A stretch of DNA of 64,000 bases, from the NCBI GenBank assembly GCA_934647235.1, contig CAKUFG010000008.1:1-64000 (forward strand), given 5' to 3'. The translations under genes and the position numbers were made by a program. The DNA is from an uncultured Clostridia bacterium (lineage in GTDB: Bacteria > Bacillota > Clostridia > Christensenellales > Aristaeellaceae). Positions within the stretch are counted from its first letter, which is position 1; each line of letters starts with the position of its first letter. This document shows, piece after piece, positions 7,912 through 16,822 of this stretch. The notes beneath the pieces are model-generated. The model was not told where the DNA came from. It saw nothing but the letters and a program-made list of their open reading frames with translations, and searched no databases.

Positions 7912-8640
7912 GAGGAAAAGGTTTTTGCAAAAGAGCACAGCGCTGGGAAGTGGGGAACGAAGGAGATACGGTATTTTCTTGCGTCAAGAAAGTACCAAAG
8001 AACCTGTGTGTGACGTGAAAATTGCTTGAATAAAGCTGGGAGTGGCCCTGGTCCCCTGTCCCGTCCCCCTTGGTCTGGATTCGCAAGCCCGCGCCGATTC
8101 CATCGGCGTGCCACGGGGGGCGATGGTTGAGTGCAGGAACCAAACGCAACAGTTATAGTTGGAAAGAACGGCCGTCAAAAGCCTTCCCTTCCGAGGGGAA
8201 GGCTTTTGGTAGGCTGCGCTTTCAGTATGCGCAAGCAGCCGCAATCCCCCTCATCCGTCTCGCTATTCGCTCGACACCTTGTCCACAATTCGGCATAGTC
8301 GTATTTGAGCAAAGCATTGCTCAAATACTCGTTGCCTCATTGAGCCAACCGCCTCGCGCTTCTGCCTTACGGCAAGCGCGGGTTTCGGGCGGCAATTTGC
8401 AAAACTGCGCGCCCTCGGCCGCCTGCGGCGGCGCTTATGCGCCCGCCCTATTCTGCCACAGGCAGGGGCGGTACTCCGGCTCCCGTTTGGGAGAAGGCTT
8501 TAATAGTTGTACAGTTGTTAAGCAGCGAAGGCACTTTACCGCATCAGCACACTACGCTGAAGGCTTTTCCTTGGGGAGAAGCTGGCGAATGAAATGAGCC
8601 TGATGAGGGGGCCAGTCGGCAAGCGCTGAACGCCCCGAAT
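7912..8640. repeat. Mosaic of dispersed repeat modules
   Basis: No gene is supported here. Module A (hairpin arms 7970-7981 and 7985-7996) leads into module C (about 8040-8166), then a clamp hairpin with arms AAAAGCCTTCCC and GGGAAGGCTTTT (8177-8208). A further repeat at about 8355-8445 recurs at 12935-13010, and one at about 8500-8550 recurs at 61455-61508. A partial module B is at about 8546-8612. Open frames here have the composition of the repeats and no family resemblance. Confidence 0.7.
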
Positions 8641-8644
8641 ACGC

Positions 8645-8680
8645 AAAAGCCCCGCCCTCCATCCGGAGAGCGGGGCCGTT
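8645..8680 (-). terminator. Intrinsic terminator of gapA
   Basis: Arms 8649-8660 and 8665-8676 form a GC-rich 12-bp stem with a tetraloop and one mismatch; on the minus strand TTTT follows. It lies 20-50 nt past the gapA stop codon. Confidence 0.85.
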
Positions 8681-8699
8681 TTCAATTGAACCTTGAGAC

Positions 8700-9725
8700 T
8701 TACAGCTCGGCGAAGTACTTGATGGTGCGGACCATCTGGCTGGTGTAGCTGTTCTCGTTGTCGTACCAGGACACGACCTGCACCTGATAGGTGTTGTCGT
8801 CCAGCTTGGCAACCATGGTCTGGGTGGCATCGAACAGAGAGCCATAGGACATGCCGATGATATCGGAGGAAACCACGGGCTCCTCGTTGTAGCCGTAGCT
8901 GGCAGAGGAAGCAGCCTTCATGGCGGCGTTGATGGATTCCTTGGTCACGTTCTCGCCCTTAACGACGGCAACCAGGATGGTGGTGGAGCCGGTGCATACG
9001 GGCACGCGCTGGGCAGAGCCGATCAGCTTGCCGTTCAGCTCGGGGATAACCAGGCCGATGGCCTTGGCAGCGCCGGTGGAGTTGGGAACGATGTTCTGCG
9101 CGCCAGCGCGGGCACGGCGCAGATCGCCCTTGCGATGGGGGCCGTCCAGGATCATCTGATCGCCGGTGTAAGCATGCACGGTGGTCATGATGCCGCTCTG
9201 GATGGGATATACGTCGTTCAGGGCCTTGGCCATGGGAGCCAGGCAGTTGGTGGTGCAGGAAGCGGCGGAGATGATGTTATCTTCCTTGGTCAGGGTGTTC
9301 TCGTTAACAGAGTACACGATGGTGGGCAGATCGTTGCCGGCAGGAGCGGAGATAACAACCTTCTTGGCGCCGGCGGTGATGTGCGCCATGGCCTTTTCCT
9401 TCTTGGTGTAGAAGCCGGTGCACTCCAGCACAACGTCTACATCCAGCTTGCCCCAGGGGCAGTTGGCAGCGTCTTTTTCGGCGTAGATCTTGATTTCGGT
9501 GCCGTCCACAATGATGGAATCCTCAGTGGCGGATACGGTGTGCTTGTTCTCGCCGATCTTGCCGCAGTAGGGGCCCTGAGCGGTGTCGTACTTGAGCAGA
9601 TGGGCCAGCATCGCGGGGCTGGTCAGGTCGTTGATGGCGACAATCTGGTAGCCCTCAGCGCCGAACATCTGGCGGAAAGCAAGACGACCAATGCGGCCAA
9701 AACCGTTGATAGCAACTTTAACCAT
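8700..9725 (-). CDS. gapA: Glyceraldehyde-3-phosphate dehydrogenase
   Basis: This 341-residue glycolytic enzyme makes 1,3-bisphosphoglycerate from glyceraldehyde 3-phosphate. The NAD-binding start MVKVAINGFGRIGRLAFRQ, the catalytic cysteine motif ASCTTNCLAP, HAYTGDQ, and the C-terminal SWYDNENSYTSQMVRTI are all complete. Length is normal. The start at 9725 has AAGGAGG upstream; the frame reads 31 codons further up but without homology. It has its own promoter and terminator and is monocistronic. Confidence 0.98.
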   Translation of the reverse strand: MVKVAINGFGRIGRLAFRQMFGAEGYQIVAINDLTSPAMLAHLLKYDTAQGPYCGKIGENKHTVSATEDSIIVDGTEIKIYAEKDAANCPWGKLDVDVVLECTGFYTKKEKAMAHITAGAKKVVISAPAGNDLPTIVYSVNENTLTKEDNIISAASCTTNCLAPMAKALNDVYPIQSGIMTTVHAYTGDQMILDGPHRKGDLRRARAGAQNIVPNSTGAAKAIGLVIPELNGKLIGSAQRVPVCTGSTTILVAVVKGENVTKESINAAMKAASSASYGYNEEPVVSSDIIGMSYGSLFDATQTMVAKLDDNTYQVQVVSWYDNENSYTSQMVRTIKYFAEL

Positions 9726-9777
9726 GGGAAAGACCTCCTTCATACTGTAAGCGGCGGGCTTATGCCACACCGATACT

Positions 9778-9806
9778 ATTATACCCGCTTTCCCCGCGTT
9801 TGGCAA
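9778..9806 (-). promoter_or_regulatory. Sigma-A promoter of gapA
   Basis: On the minus strand TTGCCA (9806-9801) and TATAAT (9783-9778) are separated by 17 bp, close to the ideal for a strong housekeeping promoter. Confidence 0.8.
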
Positions 9807-9853
9807 TATCTGTGACAAATAAATCTGTACTTTTAGGAACGATTATGGATGCT

Positions 9854-10030
9854 TTAATGCAATGTGCCCGTGCGCGCGTCATACAGCCTTCGCACCAGCC
9901 TTTTGCAGTACGCGCACCAGGCTGACACCACATAGATGCTTCTCTCATCCGCGCAGTCAGGCACAATCAGGTAATAGCGAACGGCATTCCGGCAGAATGG
10001 GCACTGCGTTTTTCCCGTAATCAGCGACAC
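9854..10030 (-). CDS. Small zinc-ribbon protein, 58 residues
   Basis: This short gene starts at a GTG (10030) placed 8 nt after AGGAGG and ends at TAA (9856-9854). The product begins VSLITGKTQCPFCRNAVRYY and has two Cys pairs, CPFC at residues 10-13 and CAYC at 39-42, with a further Cys26, which fits a one-zinc ribbon. The C-terminal half is basic (KRLVRRLYDAR). It is divergent from an XRE regulator across an operator-rich gap. The function is not recognised; a nucleic-acid or partner-protein adaptor is a guess. Confidence 0.7.
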   Translation of the reverse strand: MSLITGKTQCPFCRNAVRYYLIVPDCADERSIYVVSAWCAYCKRLVRRLYDARTGTLH

Positions 10031-10084
10031 GCGCTTTTCCTCCTCTCATCGGCATCTAACAAAATCATTCTTTCAATTAGCGAA

Positions 10085-10170
10085 AGATGATAATAATATT
10101 ATCACATTTCGATAATAATAGCAATGATTTTATCAATTTTTACGCTTACTGATAATTTTATATATACTGA
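10085..10170. promoter_or_regulatory. AT-rich divergent control region with GATAAT/ATTATC repeats
   Basis: Between the zinc-ribbon gene and the XRE gene there is an inverted repeat GATAAT-3-ATTATC at about 10087-10101. Further GATAAT-like half-sites occur at about 10109 and 10150. The gap is much more AT-rich than its surroundings. This is the expected place for operators of the adjacent XRE repressor. Confidence 0.5.
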
Positions 10171-10183
10171 TCTGGAGGTGAGC

Positions 10184-10495
10184 ATGATGATTGGCGAGCG
10201 GCTACAGGAGATTCGCAAGGACAACGGCGATACGCAGCAGGATCTGGCCAACAAGCTGCACGCTTCCCTGTATGCCGTGCGCTGCTGGGAGCAGGGCAAA
10301 AGCGATCCCAGCCATGACACGCTGGCGGCCATCTGCCGGCTGTATGATGTGTCCGCCGATTATCTGCTGGGTCTCAGCGATGAGGACCCCCGCTGCACGC
10401 AGCGCAGGCAAAGCCGGCTGACCCCCGAAAACGCCGCCCTGCTGAAGCGCTTTGAAGCCTTCCTGCTCTACGAGCAGGCGCATGCCAGGCGCTGA
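10184..10495 (+). CDS. XRE-family transcriptional regulator
   Basis: This 103-residue protein has an N-terminal lambda-repressor-type helix-turn-helix (residues 3-60: IGERLQEIRKDNGDTQQDLANKL ... VRCWEQGKSDPSHDTLAAICRLYDVSADYLLG). A short charged tail follows, with no enzyme or sensor domain. The start at 10184 is chosen because GGAGGTG lies 4-10 nt upstream; an ATG directly after it is also possible. It probably represses its own promoter and possibly the divergent zinc-ribbon gene. Confidence 0.9.
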   Translation: MMIGERLQEIRKDNGDTQQDLANKLHASLYAVRCWEQGKSDPSHDTLAAICRLYDVSADYLLGLSDEDPRCTQRRQSRLTPENAALLKRFEAFLLYEQAHARR

Positions 10496-10554
10496 GCATA
10501 CGGCACGCCGCAGTTTTCCGGAATACAGCGTTTATATATTAAATCAAAATACGC

Positions 10555-10599
10555 ACACGGCGCAGATTTCAGCCCAATCGGCTGGAGCCTGCGCCGTGT
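10555..10599. terminator. Shared hairpin between convergent genes
   Basis: Arms 10555-10565 and 10589-10599 form a perfect 11-bp stem. A T-rich stretch follows on the plus strand (CTTTTTCTG at about 10607) and a shorter one on the minus strand. It lies between the XRE gene and the AraC regulator, both of which end here. Confidence 0.65.
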
Positions 10600-10602
10600 T
10601 GT

Positions 10603-12780
10603 TCAGTCTTTTTCTGCCGCTCTCTCGCCCGTCTGCGAAAGGCTGCGGTATTGCAGCGGGGTGTAGCCCGTTTCGCCCTTGAATTTGCGCACAAAGCTGC
10701 TCGCATCGTTGTAGCCGATCAGCGGCACGATCTCCTTGATCTGCAGCCGGGTATCGCGCAGAAGCTGCTGCGCGTGCTGCATGCGCACCTTTTCGATGTA
10801 TTTGGAGGGGGTGGTGTTCATGTGCTCACGCAGATAGCGGGTCAGGTAGGAAGCGGACATCGACAGCCGGTCGGCCACCCACTGCACGTTCAGGGCGGGG
10901 TTGGCATGGTTCTCCTCCATGCAGCGCAGGATGCGCGCCAGCTGCGGATCGTTCTCCGCCGCAGCGCTGGCTCCCAGCACATCGGCCGCCGCGCTGCAGA
11001 TGGATTCCAGCGCCTGAAAATGCGCGGTCATGGTGGTGCTGCCCAGCATCTCCTGCACCAGCTCGGCAAAGCCCTCGGCGCGCTGGTTTTCCAGCAGCGC
11101 CGTCAGGCGGTTGACAAGCCCCATGCTCTGCACGCGCAGGCACACGATATCCGCCCGGCGCTCCAGCCATTCCTGCTGGCAGCGGCCAATCAGCTGCGCA
11201 ATCAGCGCGCGGTCGTTGGCGCGCACCGCGTCCACCAGCGCCTGCTCCACGGGCAGATGCAGCGTCTGATCGCTGAGCACCGCCGTTTCGTAGCGCGATG
11301 CGTCCATAAAGGGCCGCAGGCTGAAGTGCGCCAGCTCGCTGGCCGAGATGGCCTCGTTGAGCGAATACTGCGTGGCTTCCAGGCTGCTGACCGTGTGGCC
11401 GCAGCCGCCGCTGACGGCCGCGATGGGCTGCACGGCCGCGCAGACGGACTCAAACACCGCCTGCGAATCGAGGGACGGCCCCGGATGGCACAGCAGCAGC
11501 ACCAGCGACGCATCGTGCCATTCCAGCCCGGCGGGCTGACCGAAGGGCTGCGCCGCCTGGCAGATGCGCGCGAGCGCCTCGGAGCGGGAGGACGGCTGGT
11601 AGGACTGTGCGCTGTCCTCGGCGCGGAAGGAGGCGGGCAGGAACCGAAATACCGTGTAATAGCCAAACGAAAACGCGATATCGCCGCTTTGCAGCAGGCC
11701 GCGCAGCTGCTCCTCGCCGCCGCGCCCCAGCAGCACCTGCTCCAGCGCGTAATTGCGCGTCAGGGCGGTATAGCTTTGCAGCTGCTGCGCCTGGCGCAGG
11801 TTGCGCGCCATCACGCCGGCCAGATAATCCTGCAATTCGTCCAGCCGCGCTACCTGCTCGCGGGATTCGCCCGGCACCAGCGCCAGCAGACGGCGTACCG
11901 GGCGGAAGTTGATCACGCTCATGGCTACCGAAAGCGCGACGGCGGCCAGCACGGCCAGCGTAAGCAGCAGCAGAAAACGACGGTTGAGGGTGGCAAAGCT
12001 GTCGTTGATGCGCTGCGCGTCATACCAGTAGGCATAGCGCAGGGACAAAACAGTCGAGGTCTCGGTGGATACCGTCAGGTCGGGATCGTCCGCCAGCGGC
12101 GGCTCGCCGTCGCGGTAGTGATACAGCAGCGTGCCCTCCTTGTCATACAGCGCCAGGTCGGAGCCTGCATCCTGCATGGCGGCGGCAAAAAGAGAATCAA
12201 TCTGCTTTTCGGACAGGGTAAAAACGATCTGCCGGGTTTTGGGGTTGCCGATCAGCGGCTGGGTAAAGGCCACGATCAGCGCACGGCCCTGCGGGGCGGC
12301 GTACAGGCGATAGCGCGTCTGCCCGCGCTCGGCCGTCCAGGTATCGTATACCTGCTGAATCTGCGGCAGGTTAAAGCGCTCGGCATAGCCGGCCAGCGAA
12401 TAGCTGCCCTGGGCGGTCAGCAGATGGCCGTCCTCAAACAGCAGCCCCACGTCCAGCAGGTAATCGTTGGTTACCAGATAGCGCCGCAGCGAGGTCATGC
12501 CCTGATACGCGCCGTAGCCCGCGCTGCTGACATAATAGTCGCTCAACTCCGCGTCGCCCTCCACCTGCTGGGCGATCATGATCAATTCCAGAAACACCCG
12601 ATCCAGCAGCCGCTGCTGCGCGCGGGCGGTCTCCTGGGCGGATTCGCGGTGCTGCCTGCGCACCAGGGCGGTGGTATTGGCGTACATCACAGCGGTGATC
12701 AGCAGCACAATCAGCAGCGCCGCCGACAGATAGGCGATGAACATTTTGCGCTGATCATGCAGCACCTTTCCGCCCAGCAT
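10603..12780 (-). CDS. Membrane-anchored AraC-family regulator with extracytoplasmic sensor
   Basis: This 725-residue protein has a transmembrane helix at about residues 13-34, a roughly 230-residue outside region, a second helix at about 268-291, a cytoplasmic linker, and a C-terminal AraC helix-turn-helix pair (LARILRCMEENHANPALNVQWVADRLSMSASYLTRYL ... IGYNDASSFVRKFKGETGYTPLQYR). Such regulators sense an extracellular signal and switch on a neighbouring ABC importer. It lies directly downstream of the importer operon (permease, permease, binding protein) on the same strand, its likely target. AAAGGGG precedes the start at 12780. Confidence 0.93.
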   Translation of the reverse strand: MLGGKVLHDQRKMFIAYLSAALLIVLLITAVMYANTTALVRRQHRESAQETARAQQRLLDRVFLELIMIAQQVEGDAELSDYYVSSAGYGAYQGMTSLRRYLVTNDYLLDVGLLFEDGHLLTAQGSYSLAGYAERFNLPQIQQVYDTWTAERGQTRYRLYAAPQGRALIVAFTQPLIGNPKTRQIVFTLSEKQIDSLFAAAMQDAGSDLALYDKEGTLLYHYRDGEPPLADDPDLTVSTETSTVLSLRYAYWYDAQRINDSFATLNRRFLLLLTLAVLAAVALSVAMSVINFRPVRRLLALVPGESREQVARLDELQDYLAGVMARNLRQAQQLQSYTALTRNYALEQVLLGRGGEEQLRGLLQSGDIAFSFGYYTVFRFLPASFRAEDSAQSYQPSSRSEALARICQAAQPFGQPAGLEWHDASLVLLLCHPGPSLDSQAVFESVCAAVQPIAAVSGGCGHTVSSLEATQYSLNEAISASELAHFSLRPFMDASRYETAVLSDQTLHLPVEQALVDAVRANDRALIAQLIGRCQQEWLERRADIVCLRVQSMGLVNRLTALLENQRAEGFAELVQEMLGSTTMTAHFQALESICSAAADVLGASAAAENDPQLARILRCMEENHANPALNVQWVADRLSMSASYLTRYLREHMNTTPSKYIEKVRMQHAQQLLRDTRLQIKEIVPLIGYNDASSFVRKFKGETGYTPLQYRSLSQTGERAAEKD

Positions 12781-12827
12781 GCAGCCAACCCCTTTCTATG
12801 AATTATGATGGCAAATAACAGCAAAAC

Positions 12828-12856
12828 GGGGGCGTATGCGCACGGCATACGCCCCC
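12828..12856 (-). terminator. Terminator-like hairpin between the ABC operon and the AraC gene
   Basis: Perfect 12-bp arms 12828-12839 and 12845-12856 are followed on the minus strand by GTTTTG. It would end or reduce transcription running from the binding-protein gene into the AraC gene. Confidence 0.65.
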
Positions 12857-12869
12857 TCGCTTGTAAAGC

Positions 12870-13130
12870 ATAGCTAACTTGGCCGAGAAGTAAAGAAGGG
12901 GCGCAGCTCCTTCTTGGGGACGCCCCGCGCTACTGCCATACGGCAAGCGCGGGTTTCGGGCGGCGATTTGCAAAATCGCCTGCCCTCAGCCGCCTTTGGC
13001 GGCGCTATTCATCCGCAGCAGCGGCGCAGGCTTCGCCTGATTTTTGCAGCATCAATCATCAATTAACATGGCGAAGCCACGAGAGCGGCGATGCCGCCGG
13101 CGCGAGGAGCAGCCGTCAGGCTGCCTCCTT
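12870..13130. repeat. Dispersed repeat segment
   Basis: No gene is present in the gap 12781-13134 apart from the hairpin above. The segment 12935-13010 (GGCAAGCGCGGGTTTCGGGC onward) is a close copy of 8355-8445. Two small GC hairpins lie nearer the binding-protein stop. Confidence 0.65.
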
Positions 13131-13134
13131 TATT

Positions 13135-14694
13135 TTACTTGTCCGCAGCGCGGGAGTCAAGGGATTCCTGTACGATTTCCAGGTAGCGGTCTACGCGCAT
13201 CTTGTTGATTTCATTCACGTAGTTGTCCCACTCGGCGTCAATATCCTTGGTGCCGGCGATGAAGGCCGCGCGGTATTCCTTTACGCAGGCGCTCAGGTCG
13301 CTGAGGATGGGGGTCATCTCGTCGTTCTGATCCACGGTGAAGAACAGCGGCTCCCAGATTTCCTTGGGCAGGTAGGGCAGCATGGCCTTGGCCGCCGCCA
13401 TGGGGATGGGCATGGTTTCGCCGCCGATGAACACGTTGTTGAGCAGGATCGCGGGGCAGTTGCCGCCGGACCAGCAGGTGTTCTGGGAGATCACCTGGGT
13501 CAGGGTCAGACCATCGGGATTCTTGGTTACGTAGTCGTTGTAGCTGCGGATGCCGTTTTCATCGGTGTTGTACAGCTTTTCGTCCACCAGGAACAGCAGC
13601 TCCGCGCCCTCCTGGCTGTAGAAGTAATCCACCCACTTGATCAGCGTTTCAGTGTTCTTCGCGCCGTCGCAGATGACGAAGGAGCCGGGGGAGTAGATAA
13701 CGGACTTGCAGGTGGTGTACAGCTGGTCGCCGTCAGGGCCGATCAGGGCCGCGGGCAGGCCCGCGTACTTTTCAGCCTGGCCGCCTACGTTGGTCAGGTT
13801 GACGGAGCACCATACGCCTTCCAGGTTGGCGGTGCCGTTGGCAACCGTGCGGGCGGAGTCGGTGGTGAAGATTTCGTTGTCCAGCAGCTTTTCTTCATAC
13901 CACAGGCGGGCGGTCTTCATCAGCTTCTTGTAGCCTTCGCTGGTGGGCCAGAAGCGCAGGGAGCCGGTGGTCTCGTCCACGTCCACCCAATCCTGGCTGG
14001 GGCCGCGGTTCTGCAGGCCGAAGGAGCCGTAGAAGGTGCTCAGCAGGGTTTCAATCTTGCCGCCGGCCAGCGGGATTTCGTTGGTGGGATCGCCGTCGCC
14101 GTTGGCGTCGTTATCGCGGAAGGCGCGCAGCACCTCGGTGAACTCATCGATGGTGGTGGGCACCTGCAGGCTCAGGCGGTTCATCCAGTCCATGTTGAGG
14201 AACTGGCGGGTGTACACGGTCAGGCCGTCGCAGATGTTGAAGTAGCCCAGGGAGTACAGGTGGCCGTCTTCCATGGTCATGGCCTCGCGCACCTGGGGAT
14301 ACTCGGCAAAGAACTTCTGCAGGTTGGGGGCGTAGTTGTCCACCAGATCATCCAGCGGCAGCAGCATGCCCTCGGCGGCGTACTTGTTCACTTCGTTCAG
14401 GGTGAATTTGCCGCGATAGATCGCATCGGGCAGATCATCCTGGGTGAACAGCGCGTTGCGGCGCTCGGTGAAGGTGCTGTCGGGCAGGTGAATCCAGTCG
14501 ATATGCACGTTGGTCATTTCTTCGTACTTCTGCCACATCAGCATGTCGTTGTAATCTACCTGGCCGGAGCGCTGCCAGGTGGCGATGCGGAAGGTGATCT
14601 TCTCCTCGGAGATGGGGAAGACGGTTTCCGCAGCGGCCAGGCCGGCGGGCAGCAGCAGGCACAGGGCCAGCAGCAGGGCGAGCAGTTTCTTCAT
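13135..14694 (-). CDS. Extracellular solute-binding protein, large LplA-like type
   Basis: This 519-residue secreted protein binds the substrate for the two permeases encoded upstream. The signal peptide (MKKLLALLLALCLLLPAGLAAA) ends in an A-x-A site, and the mature protein begins ETVFPISEEKITFRI. No lipobox cysteine is visible. Its length and motifs such as DANGDGDPTNEIPLAGG fit the group that works with LplB/YtcP-type permeases for oligosaccharides. No ATPase is in the operon; these importers usually share a general MsmX-type ATPase. GGGAGGA precedes the start. Confidence 0.9.
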   Translation of the reverse strand: MKKLLALLLALCLLLPAGLAAAETVFPISEEKITFRIATWQRSGQVDYNDMLMWQKYEEMTNVHIDWIHLPDSTFTERRNALFTQDDLPDAIYRGKFTLNEVNKYAAEGMLLPLDDLVDNYAPNLQKFFAEYPQVREAMTMEDGHLYSLGYFNICDGLTVYTRQFLNMDWMNRLSLQVPTTIDEFTEVLRAFRDNDANGDGDPTNEIPLAGGKIETLLSTFYGSFGLQNRGPSQDWVDVDETTGSLRFWPTSEGYKKLMKTARLWYEEKLLDNEIFTTDSARTVANGTANLEGVWCSVNLTNVGGQAEKYAGLPAALIGPDGDQLYTTCKSVIYSPGSFVICDGAKNTETLIKWVDYFYSQEGAELLFLVDEKLYNTDENGIRSYNDYVTKNPDGLTLTQVISQNTCWSGGNCPAILLNNVFIGGETMPIPMAAAKAMLPYLPKEIWEPLFFTVDQNDEMTPILSDLSACVKEYRAAFIAGTKDIDAEWDNYVNEINKMRVDRYLEIVQESLDSRAADK

Positions 14695-14753
14695 AGCGTT
14701 GGTTCCTCCCTTTTATTTTTCAGCGTGACAGGCACGCCTTGGAGCGTAAAGCT

Positions 14754-15647
14754 TTATCCCTTGACGGCGCCGATCATGGTGCCCTTGACGAAATAGCGCT
14801 GCAGGAAGGGATACAGGCACATCACCGGCAGGCTGGCCACGATGACCACCGCGTATTTGAGGCCCTCGTAGAGCAGAATTTGGTCCACCGAGTTCATCGT
14901 GGTGTCGGTCGCGTCGGCAATGCTGTTGGTCATCAGAATCTCGCGCAGGGCAATCTGCAGCGGGAATTTCTTGCTGTCGCTCAGGTACATCATGGCGTTG
15001 AAGTAAGCGTTCCAGTGCGCCACGCCGTAATACATGGTCAGCACCGCCAGGATGGGCGCAGACAGGGGGATGATGATGGTAATCAGCGTGCGGATATTGG
15101 AGCAGCCGTCCACAAAGGCGGATTCCTGCAGTTCAAATGGAATGCTGCTGGAGAAGAAGGATTTTGCGATGATCAGGTTGTGCACCGAGATCGCGCCGGG
15201 CAGCACCACGGCCCACACGGTGTTGATCATGCCCAGGTTGCGGATGATCAGGTACAGGGGGATCATGCCGCCGGAGAAGAACATGGTAAAGGTGATCAGG
15301 GTCATGATCAGCGTGCGGCCGGCCAGATCCTTGCGGGAGAGGGGGTACGCGCCCAGCACGGTCATGACGATGTTGATGGACACGCCCAGCAGGGTGTAAA
15401 AAATTGTGTTCTTGTAGCCGATCCACAGGCGGCTTTCGCGCAGCACCGCCTTGTAGGAGGAAAGGGTGGGATTGACGGGCCACAGGTACATTTTGCCCGC
15501 CACCAGCGAGGCCGGGCTGGTAAAGGAGGCGCTGACCACGTAAACCAGCGGGTAAAGCACAATCAGGGACAGCAGCCCCAGCACCGTATACACCAGAATC
15601 TGAAACAGAAGATCGCCGCGGGAAAGATGAATTTTCTGATTTTTCAT
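14754..15647 (-). CDS. Carbohydrate ABC transporter permease, LplC/YtcP type
   Basis: This 297-residue inner-membrane protein has six predicted helices. The EAA-type loop (ESAFVDGCSNIRTLITIIIPLSAP) contacts the ATPase, and the typical family ending (RYFVKGTMIGAVKG) is present. It follows the other permease by 15 nt and precedes the binding protein by 59 nt, with GGGAGGG before the start. Together they form a sugar importer of the CUT1 class. Confidence 0.93.
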   Translation of the reverse strand: MKNQKIHLSRGDLLFQILVYTVLGLLSLIVLYPLVYVVSASFTSPASLVAGKMYLWPVNPTLSSYKAVLRESRLWIGYKNTIFYTLLGVSINIVMTVLGAYPLSRKDLAGRTLIMTLITFTMFFSGGMIPLYLIIRNLGMINTVWAVVLPGAISVHNLIIAKSFFSSSIPFELQESAFVDGCSNIRTLITIIIPLSAPILAVLTMYYGVAHWNAYFNAMMYLSDSKKFPLQIALREILMTNSIADATDTTMNSVDQILLYEGLKYAVVIVASLPVMCLYPFLQRYFVKGTMIGAVKG

Positions 15648-15662
15648 AGCTCTTTCCCTCCC

Positions 15663-16631
15663 TTAGAAAATGCGGGTGTCGCTCAGCTTGCCGGTGATAA
15701 AGTTCACGGTAAAGAGCAGGATGCAGTTGATGACGGAGTTGAACAGACCCACGGCCGTGGAGAAGCTGTACTCGGCGTTGATCAGGCCGCTCTTGTACAC
15801 ATAGGTCGAGATGACCTCGGAGGCCGCGATGTTCAGGTCGTTCTGCATCAGGTAGATTTTCTCATAGCCCAGGCTCATCAGCCTGCCGCATTGCAGGATC
15901 AGCATGATGCAGATGGTGGGCGCCAGGCAGGGCAGGGTGATGCGCCAGAGCATCTGCCAGCGCGACGCGCCGTCCACGCGCCCGGCCTCGTACAGGGTGG
16001 GATCGATGCCGCTGAGGGCCGCCATGTAGATGATGGAGTTCCAGCCCATGTTCTGCCATACGCCGGAGAGCACGTACAGGGACTTGAATATCTTGGGTTC
16101 GGTGGTAAAGGCCACCTTTTCGCCGCCCATGAGCACAATCAGGTTGTTGATAATGCCCGTGGAGGTGGAAAACATGGCGTTGATGATGCTCACCAGCACC
16201 ACGGCGGACAGGAAGTGCGGGGCATAGGTGATGGTCTGCACAAGCTTTTTGTAGCGCTTGCTGGTTACTTCGTTGAGCAGCAGCGCCAGCAGGATGGGCA
16301 GCGGGAAGCCCAGCGCCAGGTTGTACAGGCTGATGGTCAGCGTGTTTACCAGCAGGCGCTCAAAATAATAGGATTGGAAAAAGCGGTTGAAGTGCGCCAT
16401 GCCCACCCACTGGCTGCCCATAATGCCCTTGCGGATGGAATAGCGGCGGAAGGCGATCTGCACGCCGTACATTGGCGCATAGTGGAAAATGATAAAGTAC
16501 GCCAGCACGGGCACCAGCAGCAGGTACAGGTCCCAGTTTCTCGCCATACTGCGCAGCGTCCGTCTCAGCTTGGTATACCGCGCAGGGTTTTTCGGCTTGG
16601 TGTGCCGCGTGCGGTTCAGGGTAACGCTCAT
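15663..16631 (-). CDS. Carbohydrate ABC transporter permease, LplB/YtcQ-partner type
   Basis: This 322-residue protein has six helices, starting near residue 33 (WDLYLLLVPVLAYFIIFHYAPMYGVQIAF). Its EAA loop is EAGRVDGASRWQMLWRITLP. It is the first gene of the importer operon. The start at 16631 is chosen because GGGAGGAG lies just upstream; the open frame continues to 16766 without family resemblance. Confidence 0.93.
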   Translation of the reverse strand: MSVTLNRTRHTKPKNPARYTKLRRTLRSMARNWDLYLLLVPVLAYFIIFHYAPMYGVQIAFRRYSIRKGIMGSQWVGMAHFNRFFQSYYFERLLVNTLTISLYNLALGFPLPILLALLLNEVTSKRYKKLVQTITYAPHFLSAVVLVSIINAMFSTSTGIINNLIVLMGGEKVAFTTEPKIFKSLYVLSGVWQNMGWNSIIYMAALSGIDPTLYEAGRVDGASRWQMLWRITLPCLAPTICIMLILQCGRLMSLGYEKIYLMQNDLNIAASEVISTYVYKSGLINAEYSFSTAVGLFNSVINCILLFTVNFITGKLSDTRIF

Positions 16632-16773
16632 CGGGTGTCTCCTCCCTTTTTCGGCCGATCGCCGCATATTCATATTTCCCGGGATAACAAGGGCGGCGCG
16701 CGCAGGGTATCGGCTGAAAAAACGGAGCGGCGCTTGCTGCCTGATGCGTGAGCCGTACAGGCTCATTCACTGT

Positions 16774-16802
16774 ATCATAAACGCAAGCCGCGGTCTATTC
16801 AA
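16774..16802 (-). promoter_or_regulatory. Promoter of the ABC importer operon
   Basis: On the minus strand TTGAAT (16802-16797) and TATGAT (16779-16774) are 17 bp apart. The implied leader is about 135 nt. Confidence 0.6.
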
Positions 16803-16822
16803 CCCCGCTGGGGCATTCCAAG

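Noticed and set aside
8070..8597. 175-residue frame in the gap before gapA
   Set aside because: It lies wholly in dispersed repeats, and parts of it recur in other intergenic gaps in other frames.
10651..12801. 716-residue open frame on the plus strand opposite the AraC regulator
   Set aside because: High GC content leaves the opposite strand open; the product is a His/Gln/Arg-rich chain without family features, while the minus strand gives a complete AraC protein.
14739..16751. 670-residue plus-strand frame across the two permeases
   Set aside because: It covers two clear permease genes in antisense and has the same low-information composition as other antisense frames here.
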